Below are positions 44,689 to 54,425 of a DNA stretch of 64,000 bases, in pieces. The position numbers were made by a program, and so were the translations under genes. Source of the DNA: Vanessa cardui (lineage: Eukaryota > Arthropoda > Insecta > Lepidoptera > Nymphalidae); the NCBI RefSeq assembly GCF_905220365.1, contig NC_061126.1:2232001-2296000 (forward strand), read 5' to 3'. A model generated the notes under the pieces. The model searched no databases. It saw nothing but the letters and a program-made list of their open reading frames with translations, and was not told the origin of the DNA. Every line of letters begins with the position of its first letter. Position 1 is the stretch's first letter.

Positions 44689-46309
44689 GTTACCTCATAA
44701 CTTTTTACTGGGTGGACCGATTTTGATAATTTTTTTTTTATTTGAAAGGTAGTGCTTCCCGTGGGGTCCCATTTTTTTTTTATTTTTTTCCGATGATGGT
44801 ATCCGTATGAAAACGACGTAAGTCTTAAATTTGCATTATGTATATGCGCGACAAATAGGTGAATAACTCAAAATCACGTTAACCAATTTTGATGATTCTT
44901 TTTTTATTATAAAGGATATACTTTAAGGGTAGGTTGGTGAAAGTTTGGTAAGGTTCTGAGCACAGGATCCATGACAAATTAAGGGAACGGGAGGGAACGG
45001 AACAATTCTGAGGAGCACGTTAGCAATACTCGGTCGAATCTTTTATTTATGGGTTACTTGGATATTTGAATCACCTTCCGGAACGTGGTTATGTTCATGT
45101 AATTGTCATAATCAAATATTATAATCAACTAGCGACTCGCCACGACTTCTCACGGGTGCAATACTGATACTAAATATACTAAAGAATTTGTTTATTTACG
45201 ACATCACATTGCAAACTTCTAAAATTGTCAGTGTTTCTTTACTATATTGTTCATTTATTATATACACAAACCTTCCCCTTGAATTACACTATCTATTAAA
45301 AAAAACTGCATCAAAATCCGTTGCGTAGTTTTAAAGATATAGGGACAGAGAATGCGACTTTGTTTTATACTATGTATTGACGGAACTCCTAAACGGCTTA
45401 CAGTTAGGGTGCGATTTGGGGCAGAATTTCTTTCTGTCTTTAATCAAATTTTGTGTATATGATGTACGAAATAGCATACGAATAGCTCTTTTGCAAAGTT
45501 TTTTACTGAGGTCGATTACAGCTCTTTCGAGAGTGGTACCTTGTAGTTTATGCCGCATGACGTATGAAAGCCGCATTTTCGAAAGTCTATTTTTGCTGTA
45601 TTCGAAAGTTTCTTTTGAAATTGTCCCTGAAGTAGTTTCTGATTCATATAATCGGCACGCTTAATCTATCCATATTAAGAAAAAAATGTTAGTCTACATC
45701 AGCTTCACTTAAAATCAAAAAATAAATAAAATTTTAACAAAAAGAAAAACCGACTTCAAACAAAACAGTATTTTAAAACAAATTAAAATGCACTCAAAAG
45801 TAATAAAAATAATTGCATATTTAACACATTTTTGAGAGTCCTCCTAGGTAAAATGAAATGAAAAATATTAGACTACTTAAAAGTCGATTTACGATTATAT
45901 AATGTAGTTATAATTATTGCTATATTTGGAGTCGGTGTCAGCCAACCCTATACTATACCTACCAAAAAACAATACGAGAATACTTTAAGAAATGTTTCTT
46001 ACAAATTACCGAAGTACGATATTATACTGGGTCAATCAAGAGGCTCGTATCGCTTCTTTCTTTTGATTGTTGAAGCGTGTGCCTGTGGCTGACACCGGCT
46101 CCAAATATAACAATAACTATAACTACGTTATATAATCGTAAATCGACTTTTAAGTAGTCTAATATTTTTCATTTCATTTTACCTAGGAGGACTCTCAAAA
46201 ATGTGTTAAATATGCAATTATTTTTATTACTTTTGAGTGCATTTTAATTTGTTTTAAAATACTGTTTTGTTTGAAGTCGGTTTTTCTTTTTGTTAAAATT
46301 TTATTTATT
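44615..46309. mobile_element. Palindromic composite transposable element inserted in the LINE reverse transcriptase
   Basis: The insertion lies between RT motifs B and C; removing it restores the LVF-INDI reading. Its left end has ACCGACTTCC then GGAGGAGGTTATC and a T-run. Its right end is AAGTCGGTTTTTCTTTTTG then an AT-rich end. About 225 nt at 45725-45955 is repeated inverted at 46085-46310 with very high identity. The inner part carries a Helitron-like 3' end facing left (CTAG at 45129-45132, with the CCCGTG/GGGCGGG-type hairpin region degraded). The same composite occurs twice at 51.9-54.4 kb, and a 343-bp deleted form is at 11729. No transposase is seen. Junctions are accurate to a few bases only. 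Confidence 0.8.
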
Positions 46310-47206
46310 ATCAATGATATTTCAAAAGATGTTAAATTTAGTAAGTGCTTAATTTTCGCTGATGACCTAAAAATATATAGGCCTATTAAATCACCATCCG
46401 ATATTACCCTACTTCAAGCAGATATAGATGCTCTCTCTAAATGGTGCGAAATACACAAAATGGATATCAACATCAATAAATGTGTTCAAATCAAATTTAC
46501 TAGAAACAGAAACCCGATTTCATCCAATTACTCAATTTCTAACACTGTTTTAGTTGAGTCTAATACAATCCGTGACCTGGGAGTAATAATAGATAGTAAA
46601 TTAAACTTTAATAATCACCTAGATACCATTATACGGAAGGCATGGAAGATGTTAGGTTTTTTAAAACGCACTGGCCAGGACTTCAAAGATATACCTACTT
46701 TGCTTTGTGTTTATAATTCCCTTGTAAGATCTCACCTCGAATATGCCTCTTCAATTTGGAACCCGTCTTATAAAATTCATGTCGAAAGATTAGAACGTAT
46801 ACAGCGTAATTTTACCCGTTTTTTAGCTTATAAAGATCGCACTTGTCCTTATCGAGCTAACTATAATACGAGACTAGCTCACTTTAAAATTATATCGCTT
46901 GAAATGCGCCGTCAAATCACTGATACCTTGACCTTAAACAAGCTAATTCACGGAGATATATCTTCACCTGAATTAATCCAGCATATCAACTTAGCAGTTC
47001 CTCGTACTATACCTAGACGTCCAATTGAAAAACCCTTTACCACTGTAACATCTAAAACAAATTTGGGTAAATATGCTCCTCTTAACAGACTTATGAATTC
47101 GTTTAATGACTTGTCATCTAACGGCGATATTGACATCTTTCACAATAATATAAATTATTTTGTTAAACATTCCAAAGATCTCATAGTTCGATCTCACACC
47201 CTATAA
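46310..47206 (+). pseudogene. CR1/Jockey-type LINE ORF2: 3' part of reverse transcriptase
   Basis: This is the continuation of the same LINE after the 1.7-kb insertion. It resumes at the IND codons directly after motif B, with motif C FADD at 46355-46366, then a thumb and C-terminal region to the stop at 47204-47206. It is in the same frame as the upstream part because the insertion is a multiple of three (1695 nt). No further stop codon is seen, so before the insertion this copy had only the one nonsense codon at 43370. Confidence 0.88.
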
Positions 47207-47484
47207 GTAATATGTTTAAGTTTTGTTCTTTTTTAAATTTTATAATTAGCTTTTATGATTTGTTTTAGTTATTTCTTAAGTCTTAAATTTATTACATAAT
47301 TTAGTTTAAAATAAGATTTTATATTTTACATAGGTTAGTTTGGTTACTAATTTTGAACGTCAATGTTGTTTACACCTATAAAGATGTATCACCTCGAATG
47401 TTACCCATATTAAATATATATTTTGTTTTAAGTGTTTAGTGATAAGTCGATGGTGTAACTTTTTACAATAAATAAATAAATAAA
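47207..47484 (+). mobile_element. LINE 3' UTR and AATA-repeat tail
   Basis: The AT-rich 3' UTR ends in tandem AATA units (TTTTACAATAAATAAATAAA and one more unit). Short-repeat tails instead of long poly(A) are usual for CR1-like elements. This marks the right end of the LINE begun near 42640. Confidence 0.75.
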
Positions 47485-49715
47485 CGTTCCGTAGTAGAAT
47501 ATTCCAAAGCATATATTCATAAATACATAGGACATGCATTTTAGTCTTATAGTTCCTGACAATGGTTAAGTACCTAATAGTTTCTAAATTATTATTTATG
47601 CGAGGGAGAATAATCCATGATAATAGTGAGCAGCTTCACAATTTTAACAATGTTTTAAACAAGTGTGTCATCTACCAGTAATACAAAAGATTATAATGAA
47701 TAATATTACATTTATATAATGTATTAAATTTATAATACCTAATATTGACTGTTGTACGTACCAAGAAAGAGTCTGACAAATTACAAACCCACGTCTGTGA
47801 TCAATTTATCGTTTTTGTTGCTATACAAGTATATACACGTGTATTACTTTATTATAATGAGATCTAGCTCTTAGCTGGCTCAGAAGCATAGAGAGATAGT
47901 CCAGCCATTCACCGTAATTCAACATAAATCGAAATCAAAAATGTACTGTAATTAAATTGACTCCTCGATGCCCATTTCAATCATCGTGTTCACATATATT
48001 AAACTCAATCCATTCAATTTAAAATGATATCAATCATTGAAATGGGTTCATCGCTGAAAAAAAGGTTAGATTAAAAGCACTGTCGTTGGAGTTTCATCCA
48101 TCTTGTATTTATGTTGTCGTTTATGTTCTCGTAGTATAAAACCCGCCAGCAAGTAGAAAGCAATTACGAGCGAAAACGTAACGTAAAAACCTCACCTATC
48201 AAAATTTTGATTGTTAAAGTTGACACTATACGAAGCTGTTTATTTCATCTAACGTCATCTATACCAAACAAGCATTTAAAAAAATCAATATTTAAACATA
48301 AAATACTAAATGAATAGGGAAAAAAATATTACTAAAACTAATCATTAAATATTACACTAGCAGTTTTCCGCTGCTTTGGTCGTATCTTACCTCAGGTCGT
48401 CAGACGTTAAGCGTAAAAAGTAGGATTCCTATTCCTTTGTTCGAAGTCAAAGCTTGCTTCAAACCAAATTAAATTAAATTTTGTTTAGTGGTTTGGCTGT
48501 CGAAGAGCAACAGACACCGAGTTGCTTTTTACCTTTATAATATAGGTATAGACTTCATGTCTTTTAATTATTGAAGAGTTTCATCTCATGCTTGGTGTAA
48601 AATCAGGTCACCCCTATTATAAACATAACATTGTCTTAGGAACTTTACTCACGTAAAATTTCAACTTCGCAGTAGAGGATCAGATTCTCATTTAGTTTTT
48701 CAAATTATTTACCTAAACAAGAAACATTGCAATTCCAATAAAAAGAACAAAACTTCATCTCATCATCAACACCAGATGATGTTTGTTAAAGTTCTTTTCT
48801 AACCCTCTGTTTCTCACTGTCAGGGATGCGAATATCAACTTTTACATATTCCCAATTTGATCCTAGATTGATTTATCAAAATATTTTAGAAGCTTTTAAA
48901 GAAATAATACAATTTATTATTTTATTTAAAACTTTATTTCACCACCACCAAAAATATATATATCTTAACTTAGGAAGTACCAGATTTTTCATTTACCTCA
49001 GAAATATGTTTTATTTTACTAATATTATTTTTTACCATCCTTATTACACCAAGCTTCAGACGAAGGAATAATGAAATCTCAGTTTCAAAATAAAGTCAGT
49101 TGTAAGCTATAGAGAAAAAAAAAATTAAAGTTTTTTTTTTTTAAATTGGTTCCCATTATAATTAACCATCCCTCTATAATTAATATAAATGTATGATTAT
49201 TTTATCAATCATAATTTTATACCAGACAGAGTTCTTAAAAATTATTATGTGTGAAGTACTATTAAATAGTTTAGTTAACTATTGAATAGTTTTTGGTAAC
49301 TTTTTGAACATTATCAGATATTAGGTGTTTAGATCGTGAAGCTGCCTGGTAATAAAAACAGTAATATTAAAAGAACGGAGATCAAAATCGCTTATAAGAT
49401 ACGGACAAAGTATTTGTGGAGATATAATAGAAATAAGCTCGTTATTGGTATACCATTATAGCTATCTGAGAAATATAACATGTAATTAGAAAAATGATCG
49501 TAAATTAAAAAAGGTTCCTCTTCAATGTTTTTCAAATCATAAAATGCAATGAACATTTCTGATAAATTCTGTAATTACAAAAAAAATAACTCTATAAATT
49601 ATTTTCCAACTAATATTTCAATACCTTATTTTTCCCTGGAATATGTTTACAAACTAAATAAAACTATTATATTTTATAATATGATATATTTGTATATACT
49701 ATGTTATCTGTATGC
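47485..49715. other. AT-rich spacer before the sucrase gene 3' end
   Basis: No gene recognised. A TATA-like GTATAAAACC at 48135-48144 followed by an ACGAGCGAAAACGTAACG stretch could be a plus-strand core promoter, but no coding exon follows. Open frames at 48826-49071 and 49549-49821 are low-complexity AT translations. Confidence 0.5.
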
Positions 49716-49721
49716 TTTAAT
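49716..49721 (-). terminator. Possible poly(A) signal of the beta-fructofuranosidase gene
   Basis: An ATTAAA variant hexamer lies about 26 nt after the stop codon on the minus strand. I found no exact AATAAA in the next 200 nt, so this is the best candidate only. Confidence 0.3.
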
Positions 49722-49746
49722 TTCACATGTTTTTAAGCGGTCGGAA

Positions 49747-51192
49747 CTACTTCTTGTTTACCAAAATACTTCGATTCAAGTTTGTTACACGCATATGTTT
49801 AACCGCGCTATTGTCACCTAAACGCACTTGTACCGGCCCGTCAGGAAAGAATCGGCTGGAGATAGTAACCTCACCGTTGCCACAGAATATTTCGATAGAA
49901 CTCGCGTCGATGTAAATCTTAATCCTCAAAATTTTTTTCGGTTGCCATTCTGTGCGACGAAGTCCATCATTTCCACCACGGTCAAGACTTATTGTACGAT
50001 TTTGAGAGTCATAATTAATAGTTACTGTTTTCGATGAACTTTGTGACTCGATAAACAACTCGAGGTCCTTTGAACTTCTTGAGACAATGCTTATTTCAGC
50101 GGCGTTATCATCAAGTGCAACAGTCGTACCACCTGCGGACTTTCCTGAGTGAACTGTTTCTCCACGGATTGATTTAATTTCAGGAACAGGTTTTTGAATT
50201 ATACGACCCTCTTTAGAAAGTGACAACACTCGGGGTATTGTCATCTGTCCATTAAAACCATCAAGCTGTTCTGGATAATTTTGGTCCCACATATCGAACC
50301 AAGCTATTACTATTCTACGTCCTGAATCATCTAATATGGTCTGTGTTGCGTAAACATCATGGCCGTTGTCCAATTCTTGAAATTTAGCTATGGGCGTAAA
50401 AATATTTGTTGAATAATCGAAATCTCCAACGATGTAACCAGTTTGATATAGATTTCTGTATTTGTCGCCTTCAGGCTTCACTCCTTGAGGTGAAAACAGT
50501 AAAATAAAATGACCGTCAAGCTCAAAGAAATCAGGACATTCCCACATGTATCCGAGAAAACCATCAGATTCATCGATAATCGACGTTTGATTCCATGTAA
50601 TTTTGTCCTTCGAGGTGTACAAGAGGACACGTCCAAGAGTATTATTGTTAAAAGAGTTACCTAATACCATGTAATAGGTATCATCGTGCTTCCAAACTTT
50701 TGGGTCTCTGATATCAGGTTGATGTTCTGTGCCCATCAAAATTGGATTGTTTGGGTATTTTGTAACAGTAATCCCATCTGTGCTAGTAGCGAGGCATTGG
50801 TGCTCCTCGTGGTCAGGTGATTGTCCGGGATGATTTACATGACCCGTGTAGAACAGATACATGGTTTCATTTTCAACAATAGCACTGCCGGAAAACACTC
50901 CAGATCGATCATAGTCTTCATCAGGATCCATGGCTATAGGAAGATGTTCCCAGTGGAAAAGATCCTTGCTCTTTGCATGTCCCCAATGAATAGTTCCTGG
51001 AGCCAAACTGCTATCAGGGTTGTGTTGATAAAATAGATGGTATTCATTTTTAAATTCACAAAAGCCGTTAGGGTCATTCATCCATCCCTGTGGAGGAGCC
51101 AAGTGATATCGCGGATAGTACCGATCATTGACTTCAGCGTAGATTCTGGAAAAAACCAGAAGAACTGTTAGAGTAGCGTACAACTTTCGCAT
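49747..51192 (-). CDS. Suc: Secreted beta-fructofuranosidase (GH32 sucrase), bacterial-origin insect gene
   Basis: The single-exon gene encodes 481 aa and hydrolyses terminal fructose from sucrose outside the cell. Residues 1-19 form a signal peptide (MRKLYATLTVLLVFSRIYA). The GH32 five-bladed propeller starts with WMNDPNG (nucleophile D40). The stabiliser is the RDP at 162-164 (D163), and the acid/base is in WECPDFF (E218). The C-terminal beta-sandwich includes IYIDASSIEIFCGNG. Several N-glycosylation sites (for example NET, NQT) suit a secreted protein. The open frame continues upstream to 51366, but I chose the ATG at 51192 because it opens a perfect signal peptide and the TATA box at 51274-51282 lies inside the extension. 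Known biology: Lepidoptera carry intronless Suc genes acquired from bacteria, expressed in gut or silk gland and tolerant of plant alkaloid sugar mimics. The gene is richer in GC than its surroundings. No frameshift or missing catalytic residue is seen. Suc1 and Suc2 cannot be told apart here. Confidence 0.96.
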   Translation of the reverse strand: MRKLYATLTVLLVFSRIYAEVNDRYYPRYHLAPPQGWMNDPNGFCEFKNEYHLFYQHNPDSSLAPGTIHWGHAKSKDLFHWEHLPIAMDPDEDYDRSGVFSGSAIVENETMYLFYTGHVNHPGQSPDHEEHQCLATSTDGITVTKYPNNPILMGTEHQPDIRDPKVWKHDDTYYMVLGNSFNNNTLGRVLLYTSKDKITWNQTSIIDESDGFLGYMWECPDFFELDGHFILLFSPQGVKPEGDKYRNLYQTGYIVGDFDYSTNIFTPIAKFQELDNGHDVYATQTILDDSGRRIVIAWFDMWDQNYPEQLDGFNGQMTIPRVLSLSKEGRIIQKPVPEIKSIRGETVHSGKSAGGTTVALDDNAAEISIVSRSSKDLELFIESQSSSKTVTINYDSQNRTISLDRGGNDGLRRTEWQPKKILRIKIYIDASSIEIFCGNGEVTISSRFFPDGPVQVRLGDNSAVKHMRVTNLNRSILVNKK

Positions 51193-51273
51193 ATTTTCGG
51201 TTGAAGATAGTTGGGTGATTTGGAATTTAATGAAAGTTGAATCATGAATAATGTGAGTCCTCTCGTCTGCATG

Positions 51274-51282
51274 CTTTATATA
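51274..51282 (-). promoter_or_regulatory. TATA box of the beta-fructofuranosidase gene
   Basis: TATATAAAG on the minus strand lies 82-90 nt before the ATG at 51192. Transcription would begin about 30 nt downstream, around the TCACATT near 51255, leaving a 5' UTR of about 60 nt. This supports the downstream ATG over the one at 51366. Confidence 0.7.
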
Positions 51283-51929
51283 GATGAGAAGTCGTGCTTC
51301 ATGTACATTATCTGTTCTATTAATCTTTTGTTGAATACATATAAGTGTTATGCAAATTAGAGACACTTTGCAAACCTGAATAATTCAGATTATGGTATCA
51401 ATAGCAGACTAATGGAAACCTTTCTGTCACATGTAGCAGGCATGTTCTAGTGTAGATTTCACGTTTTGATCATGCACTCTAGTTGACTAAAGTGCAACAA
51501 CAAAATAAACATTTATGTTCTTATTTGATAGTTTAATAAGAAAAAAATTGTAATTCAAATCCTTTAAATATTATTTAGGAAAAACAAAGTCATAAGTACA
51601 TTAATCATATTATTATTCAAAATAATTTTATCCATAATTATCTCTGGTTTTTACTTCTGTTAATATAATATATATATATTGTATTTTATTGTATACCGTA
51701 TAATATTTTATCTCATTAGTCTATATAAATCTAGTATATGACAATTATAAAAAATAAATGAATCGTTAAAAGTTTATCGTTAATTATTTTCTTTTTTGTG
51801 TTTTTGCTGGTCATATTTGGAATTTGGGTATATTCTCTTTGAGAGCTATTTTATGTGCACCGTTCGTGTCATGGTGTTATGTCGCTTAGGGGGTAACTAA
51901 GTGTAAGTGATTCCAAATCTAAAGCTTTT
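51283..51929. other. Upstream region of the beta-fructofuranosidase gene
   Basis: Contains the rest of the upstream open frame to 51366, which I read as promoter DNA, and AT-rich sequence to the composite elements. No second gene copy is seen within the window. Confidence 0.5.
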
Positions 51930-54420
51930 AAATAAATAAAATTTTAACAAAAAGAAAAACCGACTTCAAACAAAACAGTATTTTAATTTGTCAACCGACT
52001 TCCAAAAGGAGGAGGTTATCAATTCGTCTGTATTTTTTTTTTTTTTTATGTTTGTTACCTCATAACTTTTCCCTGGGTAGACCGATTTTGATAATTTTTT
52101 TTTGTTTGAAAGGTAGTGCTTCCCGTGGGGTCCCACTTTTTTTTATTTTGTTTCCGATGATGGTATCCATATAAAAACGACATAAGTCTTAAATTTGCAT
52201 TATGTATATGCGCGACAAATAGGTGAATAACTGAAAATCACGTTAACCAATTTTGATAATTCTTTTTTTATTATAAAATATATACTTCAAGGGTAACTTG
52301 GTGAAAGTTTGGTAAGGTTCTGAGCACAGGATCCATGAAAAAGTAACGGAACGGAAGAGAACGGAACAATTCTGAGGAGCACGTTAGCGATACTCAGTCG
52401 AATCTTTTATTTATAGGTTATTTGGATATTTGAGTCACCTTCCGTAATGTGGTTATGTTTATGTAATTATCATAGTCGAATATTATAATCAACTAGCTAC
52501 CCACCCCGGCTTCGCACGGGTGCAATACTGATACTAAATATACTACAGAATTTGTTTATTTACGACATCACATCGCAAACTTCTAAAATTATCAGTGTTT
52601 CTTTACTATATTGTTCATGTATTATATACACAAACCTTCTCCTTGAATCACACTATCTTTTAAAAAAAACCGCATTAAAATCCGTTGCGTAGATTTAAAG
52701 ATATAGCGACAGAGAAAGCGACTTTGTTTTATACTATGTACTGATTGAACTCCTATACGGCTCGCAGTTAGGGTGCGATATGGGGCAGAATTTCTTACTA
52801 TCTTTAATCAAATTTTGTGTATGTGATGTGATGTCATATGATGTACGAAATATAGTTGGTCTTTTTCAAAGTTTTTTTGCTGAGTTCGATTACAGCTCTT
52901 TCGAGGGATCCTTGTAGTTTACGCCGCGTGACGTATTAAATCCGCATTTTCGAAAGTCTATTTTTGCTTTATTCGCAAGTTTCCTTTGAAATTGTCGTCA
53001 AAGTAGTTTCTGACTCATATAAACGGAACGCTTAATCTATCCATATTAAAAAAAATTAGTTAGTCAACATCAGCTTCACTTAAAATCAAAAAATAAATAA
53101 AAATTTTAACAAAAAGAAAAACCGACTTCAAACAAAACACTATTTTAAAACAAATGAATATGCACGAAAAAGTAATAAAAATAATTGCGTATTCAACATA
53201 TTTTTTAGAGTCTTCCTAAGTTAAATGAAATGAAAAATATTAGACTACTTAAAAGTCGATTAACGATTATATCATGTAGTTATAATTATTGTTATATTTG
53301 GAGTCGGTGTCAGCCAATAAAACCCTATAGTATATCTATCGAAAAAACAATACGAGAATACTTTAACAAATATGTTTTTTACAAATTACCTTTTACACAA
53401 TAATATACTGGATCAATCAAGGGGCTCGTATCGCTTCTTTCTTTTGATTGTTGGGGCAAGGGCACCGTGGCTATTACAATAGGCATAAACTACAAGGTAC
53501 CACCCTCGAATGAGCTGTAATCGACCTCAGTAAAAAAACTTTGCAAAAGAGCTATTCGTATGCTATGTCGTACATCATATGACATCACATCATATACACA
53601 AAATTTGATTAAAGACAGAAAGAAATTCTGCCCCAAATCGCACCCTAACTGTAAGTCGTTTAGGAGTTCCGTCAATACATAGTATAAAACAAAGTCGCTT
53701 TCTCTGTCCCTATATCTTTAAAACTACGCAACGAATTTTGATGCGGTTTTTTTTAATAGATAGTGTAATTCAAGGGGAAGGTTTGTGTATATAATAAATG
53801 AACAATATAGTAAAGAAACACTGACAATTTTAGTAGTTTGCAATGTGATGTCGTAAATAAACAAATTCTTTAGTATATTTAGTATCGGTATTGCACCCAT
53901 GAAAAGTCGGGGCGGGTCGCTAGTTGATTATAATATGCGATTATGACAATTACATGAACATAATCACGTTCCGGAAGGTGATTCAAATATCCAAGTAACC
54001 CATAAATAAAAGATTCGACCGAGTATTGCTAACGTGCTCCTCAGAATTGTTCCGTTCAATCCCGTTCCCTTAATTGGTCATGGATCCTGTGCTCAGAACC
54101 TGACCAAACTACCCTTAAAGTACATCCTTTATAATAAAAAAAGAATCATCAAAATTGGTTAACGTGATTTTGAGTTATTCAAATATTTGTCGCGCATATA
54201 CATAATGCAAATTTAAGACTTATGTCGTTTTCATACGGATACCATCATCGGAAAAAAAATAAAAAAAAAATGGGACCCCACGGAAAGCACTACCTTTCAA
54301 ACAAAAAAAAAATATCAAAATCGGTCCACCCAGTAAAAAGTTATGAGGTAACAAACATAAAAAAAAAAACAAAAAATACAGACGAATTGATAACCTCCTC
54401 CTTTTTGAAGTCGGTTGATA
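51930..54420. mobile_element. Head-to-head pair of the same composite elements (large inverted repeat)
   Basis: One copy reads plus-wise from about 52002 (CAACCGACTTCC...) to about 53060. A second copy reads minus-wise from 54420 back to about 53470. Each arm is about 0.9-1 kb. Both hold Helitron-like 3' ends, at 52493-52496 (minus) and 53920-53923 (plus), and conserved BamHI-containing GGATCC segments. The middle (53080-53470) holds the TTTTAACAAAAAGAAAAACC end unit and the GGAGTCGGTGTCAGCC piece also found at 45930. A further end unit lies at 51930-51985. Open frames inside are short and match each other only as repeat sequence. Confidence 0.8.
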
Positions 54421-54425
54421 ACAAA

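Noticed and set aside
45370..45664. Open frames on both strands in the composite element as a protein
   Set aside because: Corresponding positions at 52.8 and 53.6 kb have different frames and indels, so no protein is being conserved.
48135..48200. TATA-like site as a promoter of a third gene
   Set aside because: No coding exon, splice donor or conserved frame follows within the next 1.5 kb; AT-rich DNA gives such matches often.
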